The translations under genes were made by a program, and so were the position numbers. A DNA stretch of 64,000 nt from NCBI RefSeq assembly GCF_022271405.1, contig NZ_JAJNAL010000002.1, positions 303,415 to 367,414 of the forward strand, given 5' to 3'. How positions within the stretch are numbered: position 1 is the stretch's first letter; each line of letters opens with the position of its first letter. Source of the DNA: Rhodopseudomonas infernalis. GTDB taxonomy: Bacteria > Pseudomonadota > Alphaproteobacteria > Rhizobiales > Xanthobacteraceae. Under the pieces are notes generated by a model. It was not told the origin of the DNA. It did no database searches and saw only the letters and a list, made by a program, of their open reading frames with translations. Below, in pieces: positions 57,007-63,780 of this stretch.

Positions 57007-57186
57007 TCACTCCTGGCTAACGAACGTTGACGACGTGTAGCGGTGCGCGCCGCACTTCTCGCACCGCCACATTGCTGTGGTGTTCCGACCGCGTCTGGTG
57101 GCGGACGTTTGTTGCCACTTGTGCCGGCAACGCCTCGCGCCAGCCGGCCGGTTCTTCATGGCGTCAGCAATCTTCGTGGCTCTCAT
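57007..57186 (-). CDS. Small zinc-ribbon prophage protein, 59 residues
   Basis: The frame from ATG 57186 reads MRATKIADAMKNRPAGARRC, continues with many basic residues and ends MWRCEKCGAHRYTSS...QE. CxxC and CRH Cys/His residues suggest a zinc ribbon that binds nucleic acid. Its TGA overlaps the next start (GTGA), consistent with the rest of the operon. Confidence 0.62.
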   Translation of the reverse strand: MRATKIADAMKNRPAGARRCRHKWQQTSATRRGRNTTAMWRCEKCGAHRYTSSTFVSQE

Positions 57187-57224
57187 CGTTCGTGCTCACG
57201 CTGAGTGAGTGCGAGTGTGAGTCG

Positions 57225-57626
57225 TCAGCTCTCCATCGCCTGGATGTTGCCGGCGGGCGGCGCGGTCCGATCGTCTTCTCGCGACCGGTGCGGAGCGGGC
57301 GCCAGGTTGGTGGCGGCGTAAGCGATGCATTCGATCGCCGCAGCTGCGGCGAGGCGGTTGACGGTGCTGGAGAGGTCGGCGCCGTTCAGCTCGGCGCGCC
57401 GGCGCATGACGTAGCCGTTCGCGAGCTCCATGCGTGCGCGCTGGCGTTCGCGGACGGACTTGCGCACGGCGGATGGGCGACGCAGGCCTGCGGCATAGAT
57501 GCGCGCCTTGATGGTGCTGAGGCGATGGCGCGGTAGCGCGGCGATCAGCTCGGCGTTGCTGGCGTCCCGCTTTGCCAGATCCGGCAACAGCTTCAATTCG
57601 TCCGGGGTCCACTTCGTCGGGCGCAT
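57225..57626 (-). CDS. Prophage SANT/Myb-like DNA-binding protein
   Basis: 133 residues. The N-terminus WTPDELKLLPDLAKRDASNA followed by ELIAALPRHRLSTIKARIYA is a Myb/SANT-type helix-turn-helix; the rest is helical, Arg/Ala-rich. The ATG at 57626 shares one base with the preceding stop. It may regulate or bind phage DNA; no partner is evident. Confidence 0.65.
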   Translation of the reverse strand: MRPTKWTPDELKLLPDLAKRDASNAELIAALPRHRLSTIKARIYAAGLRRPSAVRKSVRERQRARMELANGYVMRRRAELNGADLSSTVNRLAAAAAIECIAYAATNLAPAPHRSREDDRTAPPAGNIQAMES

Positions 57627-57817
57627 CAGCGTTGCTCCGTCGTTCTGGCTGCGTCGATGGACGGGCGGCATGGCGGCGCTTCGGCGTTGGTGCGGGTGAT
57701 GGTGTGCGCCGGGGGCGTCGCCGGCTGCAGCCTGTCGATCAGTTCGTAGCGTTCGGTGAGCGGCAGGCCGCGGCTGATCTGCCAAGCGTGCAATGCGCGG
57801 TGATCGGCCGGGGTCAT
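57626..57817 (-). CDS. Prophage hypothetical protein
   Basis: 63 residues (MTPADHRALHAWQISRGLPL...), helical start and a disordered Pro/Thr-rich tail. ATG 57817 overlaps the preceding stop in ATGA. Function unknown. Confidence 0.6.
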   Translation of the reverse strand: MTPADHRALHAWQISRGLPLTERYELIDRLQPATPPAHTITRTNAEAPPCRPSIDAARTTEQR

Positions 57818-58080
57818 GATTTCACCTTGGCGAGGATGACGCCGTTGGCCTTGAGCGACTGCACTGCCTGACTGCAGCCGTGCCCGCCAAGCCAGGTGTA
57901 GCGACGGATCGCGTCTTCGGCGGCGATGTCGTCGAGCGTGATAGGCGCGTCCGATGCGTCGATCAGCGCGAGACCATCGGTGCGCATCGCCGTGAAGGCA
58001 TCGTCGACGCGTGCGAGATTGCTGCCGAGCTTGATCATGGCGGCAGCAAATTGTTGGTCCGGGGGCGTTCTGGCGATCAC
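57814..58080 (-). CDS. Prophage hypothetical protein
   Basis: 88 residues from GTG 58080, overlapping the upstream stop in GTGA. The C-terminal half AAEDAIRRYTWLGGHGCSQA followed by VQSLKANGVI looks like a small helix-turn-helix-like unit, but I cannot assign a family. Confidence 0.6.
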   Translation of the reverse strand: MIARTPPDQQFAAAMIKLGSNLARVDDAFTAMRTDGLALIDASDAPITLDDIAAEDAIRRYTWLGGHGCSQAVQSLKANGVILAKVKS

Positions 58081-58190
58081 CGCTTCCTCCCGCGTTTGAA
58101 GTCGAACGGCGCGGCCAGCACCAGCGCAGCGAGCGCCATTGCAGCCAGCTGGATCGTGGCGAGGTTGAAGAGTGTTTCCTGAGAGAACAT
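58077..58190 (-). CDS. 37-residue single-helix membrane protein
   Basis: A strong ribosome site GGAGGT precedes the ATG at 58190. The product MFSQETLFNLATIQLAAMAL continues hydrophobic and ends with a basic tail (DFKRGRKR), so it should be a membrane peptide with the C-terminus in the cytoplasm. It ends with an overlap into the next gene. Such peptides in phage early regions can act in exclusion or host membrane effects, which is inference. Confidence 0.6.
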   Translation of the reverse strand: MFSQETLFNLATIQLAAMALAALVLAAPFDFKRGRKR

Positions 58191-58204
58191 CGCGACCTCC
58201 GTTG

Positions 58205-58963
58205 CTACGCGTCGTCGCGCGGCGCCGGCGGCGCGGGTGATGGTGTGGCTTGCGGAGTGGGAGCGCTTCCGTGCGCCTCGGAAACATCGGGCGCGATGCC
58301 GGCACAGCGCATGCGGTCGCGCCACTCGTCGTGCCACTCGCGGAGCTTCGCCAGGGTTGCGGCCTGCACCTTGAGCGTGGCGCGGATGTCGTCGCAATTC
58401 GTCGTGCTTGCTGCTGTGCGGGTGTCGGTCTCGTGCGAAGTCGGCGATAGTGCAATAAGCGCGGCTTTTGCCCCATTCTCGGCGGTCAGTCTGCGAGGGA
58501 GTATCAGGCTCTCACCTTGGGCGGGAGCGGGCGTAGCCGGCGGGTCCATCTCGTCAGCGAGCTTCCGCAGGCGCTCCGCTTCGTCCTTCAGGAGTTCCCC
58601 AAGAAGACGTGCGCGCTCACTACCGGTGATGGATGCCCGCTCGGCTTGCTCACTAATCGCCGACGTCTCGTCAGGGGAATGAGAGTCCATGCTGCTCATG
58701 ACCGTAGCGATGCGCCTGGCCTGGATGACGCGGGCCGACGCGAGGATCGGCGGCGCGCCGCCGCCTGCTTCGATCGCTTCGAAATCATCGGGCTGGCTTG
58801 CCGGACGGCCGGCCGCCTGGGGCGGATGATCGTAGAGCTCGGTGATTTTGCAGTCCGGTGTCGGCCAGACGGTCGGTTTCTGCAATACGAATTGTTCCGC
58901 ACCGCTTGCGTAGGTGATCAGCCATCCGATCGGACTATGCTGGTGGGGTGTGTTGGTGTTCAT
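58205..58963 (-). CDS. Prophage accessory protein (Ea22-like N-terminus)
   Basis: 252 residues. The N-terminal segment PIGWLITYASGAEQFVLQKP and the following CKITELYDHPP resemble the leading motif of phage Ea22-like early proteins. A long charged helical middle (RARLLGELLKDEAERLRKLA) and a Pro/Ala-rich tail follow. AAGGGGA lies before the ATG at 58963. Function unknown. Confidence 0.65.
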   Translation of the reverse strand: MNTNTPHQHSPIGWLITYASGAEQFVLQKPTVWPTPDCKITELYDHPPQAAGRPASQPDDFEAIEAGGGAPPILASARVIQARRIATVMSSMDSHSPDETSAISEQAERASITGSERARLLGELLKDEAERLRKLADEMDPPATPAPAQGESLILPRRLTAENGAKAALIALSPTSHETDTRTAASTTNCDDIRATLKVQAATLAKLREWHDEWRDRMRCAGIAPDVSEAHGSAPTPQATPSPAPPAPRDDA

Positions 58964-58973
58964 CTTCGTCCCC

Positions 58974-59393
58974 TTACTGACAGCTGCCACGGTCGATCGT
59001 GACGGTGTGCCTCGCGATCTCATTGGCGCTGTTCGATATGCGCTGATTGATAAATTCGACCAGGTTTCGGACCATCATGAGCGTGATTGCGCGGGTCACC
59101 TTGCCACCCGGTCTTCCGCTCTCGGTGTCGCCGGCTCTCCCTTCGGCAAAATCGCAGATGATGTCGGACAGCAGCATGCAGAGACCTGCGGACTGCAGAT
59201 CGACGTCGGTCCGACGATTGATCTCGCGTGCGGTCGCGATGCTTAGCTGCTCGTTGATTGCGAGGAACAGGCGGATTTGAACGCCGCGTGCGGTGTCTTC
59301 GTTGGCCATCGGAGCAACAGAAGCTGCCGCTTCCTTACAGGAAGCGATGACCTGATCGATGTCGATGTGCTGATAGGATTTGCTGGTGCTCAT
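58974..59393 (-). CDS. Prophage hypothetical protein
   Basis: 139 residues, mostly helical (IDIDQVIASCKEAAASVAPM, LFLAINEQLSIATAREINRR). No known domain recognised. It starts 9 bases after the HTH gene stop on the same strand. Confidence 0.65.
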   Translation of the reverse strand: MSTSKSYQHIDIDQVIASCKEAAASVAPMANEDTARGVQIRLFLAINEQLSIATAREINRRTDVDLQSAGLCMLLSDIICDFAEGRAGDTESGRPGGKVTRAITLMMVRNLVEFINQRISNSANEIARHTVTIDRGSCQ

Positions 59394-59402
59394 CGCCGCC
59401 CC

Positions 59403-59666
59403 CTACACGCTGGCCGGCAGCAGGTCGGCGGGGGCGGTGCGGAGATGGCTGGCGATGCTCACCAGCCGCGAGGCGGCGATGCGATTGGCTCCGGCCTCGT
59501 ATTTCTGCATCTGCTGATAGCTGACGCCGATCGCGGCGGCGAGGTCGCACAAGCTTAGGCCGGCGGCATGGCGCCGTGCCCTGAGGAGACGGCCGATCTG
59601 ACGATCGATATCGCCTGGGGACCTGCTGGAGGGCTGGTCGGCGGCCGGAAGCAAAAGGTTCGACAT
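59403..59666 (-). CDS. Prophage XRE-family helix-turn-helix regulator
   Basis: 87 residues with a full Cro/C1-type HTH: IGRLLRARRHAAGLSLCDLA followed by AAIGVSYQQMQKYEAGANRI. It is in the leftward early operon and distinct from the S24 repressor and Cro-like genes, so it may control a later switch. ATG 59666 is preferred; GTG 59672 is possible. Confidence 0.8.
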   Translation of the reverse strand: MSNLLLPAADQPSSRSPGDIDRQIGRLLRARRHAAGLSLCDLAAAIGVSYQQMQKYEAGANRIAASRLVSIASHLRTAPADLLPASV

Positions 59667-59676
59667 TGCCACCCCC

Positions 59677-59952
59677 CTAGGCCGTCAGGCCGGCAAGCGA
59701 CTGCGCCAGCTCGCGGGCGGCAGCGGCGTGCGCGTCGATCTGCGTGGACGTCCAGCCGAGCAGCGCGAGGTCGTCGCGGGTGATGCCGCCTTCGCGCTGG
59801 CTGGCCTGGCGCATATCCTCGGCCATGCGCTTGACAGCTGCGCTGCTGGCGAGGCTGGCCCGCGCCGGGGTCAGGGCGCTGTCGATCAGTTTGGACACGG
59901 CCGCATAGGGCGGGGCCGGGCGGCGGACGCCAGGGCGAGGGAAGCGACGCAT
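59677..59952 (-). CDS. Prophage hypothetical protein, first gene of the leftward operon
   Basis: 91 residues. A basic Pro-rich start is followed by helices ending GITRDDLALLGWTSTQIDAH, a motif seen in small phage proteins. The ATG at 59952 has AAGGA at good spacing; ATG 59970 is an alternative. About 630 bases separate it from the predicted leftward promoter. Confidence 0.62.
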   Translation of the reverse strand: MRRFPRPGVRRPAPPYAAVSKLIDSALTPARASLASSAAVKRMAEDMRQASQREGGITRDDLALLGWTSTQIDAHAAAARELAQSLAGLTA

Positions 59953-60038
59953 GGTGATTTCCTTGCTCATGTTGCTGGGACTGGCGAGCGGGCATGCCGC
60001 ATGGCATGCTCGCCCCGATTGAAGGATGGGGAGGTCAG

Positions 60039-60530
60039 ATGAGGAGGGTGATTGTGTTGGGAGTCGTGGCAGCTTCGCTTGCGACCGGCTCGGCGCGTGC
60101 TGATTACGATGAACGGGTCATTGGCGATTGGGCTGCCTCTGCCAAGGAGGATCGTTTCGGCGATGGCGGCACTTACGTCGCTGTCACCGCCGAAGACACG
60201 ATGGCACTGGCGGTTCGGTGCCTGCAGAAACAGCTGTCGATCGCTGTGATCTATCTCGGTGACAACCCGAACGAAGCGTCGCCCGGCGGCGTCTTCAAAT
60301 TCAAGCTGCGGGTGGATAAGCAGCCGGTCGTCGAAACCCTCGGCACTGCGATGAGCGGTCGCGCCATCCAGCTCAAGACCACATCTGCAATGGTGAGCGC
60401 GATGCGAGACGGGAAGGAGCTTGGGCTGCGTATCGAAAGTAACCGTGGTGTGGTCACCACCAAGATCTTTCCGATCCGCGGTGCGCGGAAAGCCTTCGCC
60501 GACCTCAGTAATGAATGCCCACTGGAGTGA
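60039..60530 (+). CDS. Exported protein of unknown function, opposite to the leftward operon
   Basis: 163 residues with a Sec signal (MRRVIVLGVVAASLATGSARA) and a soluble domain (YDERVIGDWAASAKEDRFGD...). GGGGAGG precedes the ATG at 60039. It is encoded on the plus strand between the leftward promoter and the first leftward gene, so the two transcripts overlap in antisense. Its position and export suggest a lysogenic conversion gene expressed from the prophage. Confidence 0.75.
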   Translation: MRRVIVLGVVAASLATGSARADYDERVIGDWAASAKEDRFGDGGTYVAVTAEDTMALAVRCLQKQLSIAVIYLGDNPNEASPGGVFKFKLRVDKQPVVETLGTAMSGRAIQLKTTSAMVSAMRDGKELGLRIESNRGVVTTKIFPIRGARKAFADLSNECPLE

Positions 60531-60567
60531 GTTTCGAAAGAGGAGTTGTCTCGCCATCGGAGCGTCC

Positions 60568-60589
60568 CACGTGAATTTCACGTGAAACA
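60568..60589. promoter_or_regulatory. parS-like palindrome
   Basis: AATTTCACGTGAAACA (60574-60589) matches the chromosomal parS consensus TGTTTCACGTGAAACA at 14 of 16 positions. It overlaps a second palindrome, CACGTGAATTTCACGTG (60568-60584). It lies at the predicted transcription start of the leftward promoter. Binding by host or phage ParB is unproven. Confidence 0.5.
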
Positions 60590-60630
60590 ATACTATGCGT
60601 TTCGCATAGGCGCGTCAATGCGAAACGCAT
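60590..60630 (-). promoter_or_regulatory. Leftward early promoter with two repressor operators (PL/OL-like)
   Basis: On the minus strand TTGACG (60613-60618) and TAGTAT (60590-60595) are 17 bases apart. Operator CTATGCGTTTCGCATAG (60593-60609) fills the spacer and -10; a second, ATGCGAAACGCAT (60618-60630), overlaps the -35 edge. Centres are 23 bases apart. The same palindrome recurs upstream of the Cro-like gene. Confidence 0.72.
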
Positions 60631-60639
60631 AATTCTCGT

Positions 60640-61263
60640 TCAGGTTTTCGTTGGTCTGTTTTTAAGGGCGTCGATGAAGCGAGGCGCGGCGGTGTCGAGC
60701 TCCTTGAAGGTCAGGCTTTGCTTGATCCATTTCGCTCTCAGACAATAGGGACGTGCGCTTTGCCGCTCGTTTGACCGCGCGAAGCTCCCGTCTGCCGATG
60801 CGACTATGTCCCATTGTGTCGGACTATAGGTCAGGGATGCATCTGCCCCCTTCAATGGACGGCCGGTTGATTTGACAACCCTGTGCACGGACAAGCGCAG
60901 GCAGCCGAGTTCGTCTGGGCCGAGTTTGAGGACCATCCCTGTTAGGGTGACGGTCTCGATGACCTTTCCGCGAACTTGCTCGAGCGACGTGTAGGTCGGA
61001 TGGCGAAGTGCTGGCAGGATGTAAGTCTCGGTGCCGGCTTCATTTAATTGCATTTTCGAGGCGGTGAAAACTTTCGCTTGGCCGGCCGTGAGGCACTTTG
61101 CGCGAAGCATTCCGTTCGGCAGAACTTGGAGAGGGAGGATGTCTCTCGTCGATCCGGGTGCGCTTCCGCCGAAGTAGGTCACGCGAAGTATCTCGCCAGT
61201 GTCGATCGCCGCGCGGAAGCGGTGTAGGAGTTCATCTTCGGGCTTGCCAGGGGCAGCGATCAT
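60640..61263 (-). CDS. Prophage protein co-expressed with the repressor, WYL-like domain
   Basis: 207 residues. The N-terminal part (RFRAAIDTGEILRVTYFGGS, then RDILPLQVLPNGMLRAKCLT) follows the pattern of WYL domains, which sense nucleic-acid or nucleotide ligands. The ATG at 61263 overlaps the repressor stop (ATGA), so it is expressed in the lysogen, in the place lambda has rexAB. Superinfection exclusion or anti-phage defence is a reasonable but unproven guess. Confidence 0.7.
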   Translation of the reverse strand: MIAAPGKPEDELLHRFRAAIDTGEILRVTYFGGSAPGSTRDILPLQVLPNGMLRAKCLTAGQAKVFTASKMQLNEAGTETYILPALRHPTYTSLEQVRGKVIETVTLTGMVLKLGPDELGCLRLSVHRVVKSTGRPLKGADASLTYSPTQWDIVASADGSFARSNERQSARPYCLRAKWIKQSLTFKELDTAAPRFIDALKNRPTKT

Positions 61264-61871
61264 CGGGGCACGAGGTGCTTGACCTTCGCTGCCCATTCAA
61301 TCCTGGCATCGAAGATCGGCGGCTCTGTTTGGGAGAGTAGATGGAAGTGGCCCTTCGTCCGGCTCTTCTGTAGTTTCTTGATAAGGATGCGGCCGTCATC
61401 CAGGCCGACCACGCAGAGTTTATTGATGAGGTCCGTCGTCACGGGGCGCCGGACGTCGTCATAAAAGACCAGCCAGCGATCGAAGAAGGTGCCCAGGCTG
61501 TCCCCCCGGATCTCGACTGCGACAGTCGAATCCGATGACCCGTCCGGCGCATTGACCTCGTCAAGCTGTCCATCCTCGCCAAAGAAGTGCGTCTCGGCGC
61601 CGGCCCCGACATAGCCGACCAGCGGCACGACGTTGGCTGGCTCGGCGCGGGCCTGTTTTGGCCGGGCAGGGCCTTTTCCGCCGACCAGCCAATCCAGCGA
61701 AACTTTGAAGAAGTCTGCGTATCGCTTGCCGGACCTCGATAGGCCGCGGCTTCCGTTCTCGTGGGCGAAATAGGTCGGCAGCGGGATGCCAAGCGCCTCG
61801 GCGGCGTCAGCCGCGTCGGCGAAGCCGGCCTCTTTTCTGGCCTGCTGCAAGCGTTCAAAGGGCTCTTTCAT
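61260..61871 (-). CDS. Prophage repressor, HTH plus S24 peptidase domain (CI-like)
   Basis: 203 residues. The N-terminal HTH (FERLQQARKEAGFADAADAA, then ALGIPLPTYFAHENGSRGLS) is followed by a linker and an S24/LexA-like domain: PLVGYVGAGAE, IRGDSLGTFF with the catalytic Ser, and GRILIKKLQ with the catalytic Lys. RecA-triggered self-cleavage is therefore possible. ATG 61871 has no clear ribosome site; ATG 61886 is an alternative. It is divergent from the Cro-like gene across three operators. Confidence 0.9.
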   Translation of the reverse strand: MKEPFERLQQARKEAGFADAADAAEALGIPLPTYFAHENGSRGLSRSGKRYADFFKVSLDWLVGGKGPARPKQARAEPANVVPLVGYVGAGAETHFFGEDGQLDEVNAPDGSSDSTVAVEIRGDSLGTFFDRWLVFYDDVRRPVTTDLINKLCVVGLDDGRILIKKLQKSRTKGHFHLLSQTEPPIFDARIEWAAKVKHLVPR

Positions 61872-61873
61872 CA

Positions 61874-61933
61874 ATGCAATATGCATAGGAAAAATATGCG
61901 TTAGGCATTGACCCTTAATATGCGAAACGCATA
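61874..61933. promoter_or_regulatory. Rightward early promoter region with three operators (PR/OR-like)
   Basis: Three copies of the palindrome: ATGCAATATGCAT (61874-61886), TATGCGTTAGGCATT (61895-61909, imperfect) and TATGCGAAACGCATA (61919-61933). Centres are 22 and 24 bases apart. TTGACC at 61908-61913 with CATAGT 16 bases later would start transcription close to the ATG at 61942. The third operator fills this promoter. Confidence 0.75.
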
Positions 61934-61941
61934 GTGACGTC

Positions 61942-62169
61942 ATGGACGCTCATATGATTCGCGATGCCAGGCAGAAGGTCGGCGAAAGCCAAGCGGCTTT
62001 CGGAGAGCGGTTCGGCGTGGATCAAAGCACTGTTCACCGCTGGGAGACCCAAGGGCCTCCTAACCGTGGGCCGGCGCGGAAGGCGCTGGAGCGCGAGCTT
62101 GCTGAAATCGTGGCCGCTAAGGCGGACGCCACGTCTGACGTATCTCAATCGGAACAGGCCGCTTCATGA
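61942..62169 (+). CDS. Cro-like helix-turn-helix protein
   Basis: 75 residues with the HTH RDARQKVGESQAAFGERFGV, continued by DQSTVHRWETQGPP, and a helical tail. It faces the S24 repressor, as Cro does. No ribosome site precedes ATG 61942, and the predicted transcript start is within a few bases, so a leaderless mRNA is possible; ATG 61954 is an alternative start. Confidence 0.85.
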   Translation: MDAHMIRDARQKVGESQAAFGERFGVDQSTVHRWETQGPPNRGPARKALERELAEIVAAKADATSDVSQSEQAAS

Positions 62170-62561
62170 GCACGAAACGAGCAAAATCGCACAGTTCCGT
62201 CAAATCAGCGCTCCGCACATCTGACGGTAAAAGCCGTCAACATTGTCGGTCGATTTCCGCCATCATGCGGGAATTGCGGAAGATTTTCCCGAGCAAAACC
62301 GGCCTGAACATTCGTCGGTTTACCAAGGTTTCCGACCGCACCGCGGAGCGCTGGCTGAGCGGGGAGAGCGAGCCGAGCGCGAGCGCGCTGGTCGATCTGC
62401 TGCGGAGCGAGATCGGCCGCGAGGTGCTGTTCGCCGCGATGGGCGATGCTCGGCCCGAGTGGTTCTCCAAATACGCCAAGCAGCTCGACCTCAATGATAC
62501 CCGCCGTCGCGCCAAGGAGTTGCTGCGGCTCGCAGAACAGCAACAAGACGAGGTGCTGTGA
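62166..62561 (+). CDS. Prophage early regulator, probable HTH protein
   Basis: 131 residues with a basic N-terminus and a central HTH-like stretch (GLNIRRFTKVSDRTAERWLS, then GESEPSASALVDLLRS), ending in a helical tail. ATG 62166 overlaps the Cro-like stop (ATGA). In the lambda layout this is the place of cII; similarity to CII itself is not evident. Confidence 0.75.
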   Translation: MSTKRAKSHSSVKSALRTSDGKSRQHCRSISAIMRELRKIFPSKTGLNIRRFTKVSDRTAERWLSGESEPSASALVDLLRSEIGREVLFAAMGDARPEWFSKYAKQLDLNDTRRRAKELLRLAEQQQDEVL

Positions 62562-62602
62562 TGCGCAGCCTTCCTCTCCCCAGCGCAACGGTCGTCGTCG
62601 GC

Positions 62603-62902
62603 TCACTTCGTCTTGATGGCGGCCTTGTAGGCGGCCTCGTTGGCGAAAGTCATGCGTGCCTCGGCGTCGACATTCAGGCGGCGGCCGCGGCACCAGGCCA
62701 CGAACTCATCCGGATTGATTACGGCGCGGACCACGATCGTTCCGCTGCTTTGGCCGGTGCGCTCCACTTTGCGGGCGAGCTGCTGCCAGTCTTCGAAAGT
62801 GGCGGGCAGCACATGCGCATCCTGCATCACCTGAAGGATGCGGTCATAGCTGTCGCGTTCGTACCAGGGGATTCCCATGGCTCGGATGGGCTGGGAGGTC
62901 AT
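62603..62902 (-). CDS. Prophage conserved hypothetical protein
   Basis: 99 residues (MTSQPIRAMGIPWYERDSYD...), with WQQLARKVERTGQSSGTIVV and a C-terminal AWCRGRRLNVDAEARM. The composition, GC-rich third positions and AAGGA at good spacing mark it as real against the overlapping plus-strand frame. It is leftward inside an otherwise rightward early region, so it may have its own promoter. Function unknown. Confidence 0.75.
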   Translation of the reverse strand: MTSQPIRAMGIPWYERDSYDRILQVMQDAHVLPATFEDWQQLARKVERTGQSSGTIVVRAVINPDEFVAWCRGRRLNVDAEARMTFANEAAYKAAIKTK

Positions 62903-63000
62903 CTTCAATTCCTTTCGTCGGTTGGTGTTGCAACTGCCGACGATAGCCGAGTCGGGGGTGGCGAGTTGCCCGCCGCTCCCGGCTCGGAAGGCGGTGCCCG

Positions 63001-63228
63001 ATGATTGCGGCTCTGCAGGCTATCGCCGCAGGCGCGCTGATCGTTGTGGCGCTGGCCCTCGGCGTCGCCACGCTGCTGCGCGTCAAGCCTCCGACGCGCC
63101 GCGCCGATGATCCCGCCGCCGATCCGCGCGCCGAGCCTTACGGCGAGTGCCCCGGCTTTCCGCGCGAGACGCTCGAGCAATTTGATGTGGCGCGGCTCCG
63201 CCGGGCAGAGCGGGGCGCCGGCCGATGA
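63001..63228 (+). CDS. Small single-helix membrane protein of prophage
   Basis: 75 residues: a helix (LQAIAAGALIVVALALGVAT) then a charged tail with ECPGFPRETLEQFDVARLRR. The stop overlaps the next start in ATGA. Function unknown. Confidence 0.62.
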   Translation: MIAALQAIAAGALIVVALALGVATLLRVKPPTRRADDPAADPRAEPYGECPGFPRETLEQFDVARLRRAERGAGR

Positions 63229-63395
63229 GCGCCGCCGACGCCGCCTTTGACATGCTGTCCGTCCTGCACCCGGCCTTTGCGTTCGGCGTGATCGTGTTCG
63301 TGGCTTCGGCCCTGTCGACCGCGTGCGAGCTGATCGGGGCGGCGATCGGCGATCTCGTCGAGGCGGGCGGCGGGCGGGGGATGTATCGCAACTAA
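63225..63395 (+). CDS. Small hydrophobic prophage protein, 56 residues
   Basis: ATG 63225 overlaps the preceding stop (ATGA). The product (MSAADAAFDMLSVLHPAFAF...MYRN) has one or two membrane helices (FAFGVIVFVASALSTA, LIGAAIGDLVEAGG). The coupled pair of small membrane proteins recalls phage membrane-acting peptides. Function unknown. Confidence 0.6.
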   Translation: MSAADAAFDMLSVLHPAFAFGVIVFVASALSTACELIGAAIGDLVEAGGGRGMYRN

Positions 63396-63444
63396 TCACC
63401 GGATCGCGCGCCTCGGCGATGTCCAGGGGCAGGAGAGAAGACCG

Positions 63445-63780
63445 ATGATCAACCATCCGAACCGCAAGAAGGCCGAAGGGAAGTCAACCGAAAGCTCGGC
63501 GCCCGACAAAGAGCGGGCTGTGCTGGTTACTACGCAGCATCGCGGCGTATTCTTTGGTTACGCGACCGACGTGCAGGGCAACATCATCAACCTGCGGGCC
63601 GCGCGCAACTGCCTGTATTGGTCCGCCGACGTGAAGGGCTTTGCTGGCCTTGCTGCGACCGGTCCGAGCAAGACCTGCCGTGTCGGGCCGGCGGTCGATC
63701 TGCAGCTGCGCGACATCACCAGCGTCGCGCTGGTGACCGATGCCGCCGTTTTGGCCTGGGAGGCGGCGCCGTGGAAGTAA
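63445..63780 (+). CDS. Phage DUF6948-like protein
   Basis: 111 residues. The core VLVTTQHRGVFFGYATDVQG and AARNCLYWSADVKGFAGLAA with a KTCRVGPAVDLQLRDIT segment and the end VLAWEAAPWK match a small family found in phage early regions. GGAGAGAAG stands before the ATG. Function unknown. The last codons overlap the next reading frame. Confidence 0.75.
   Translation: MINHPNRKKAEGKSTESSAPDKERAVLVTTQHRGVFFGYATDVQGNIINLRAARNCLYWSADVKGFAGLAATGPSKTCRVGPAVDLQLRDITSVALVTDAAVLAWEAAPWK

Noticed and set aside
60568..60584. Rho-independent terminator for the exported-protein gene at 60039-60530
   Set aside because: The palindrome is short and no T-run follows on either strand.
59967..60590. Minus-strand frame opposite the exported-protein gene
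   Set aside because: It begins at a TTG inside the parS-like palindrome and has no protein character; the plus-strand frame has a signal peptide and ribosome site.
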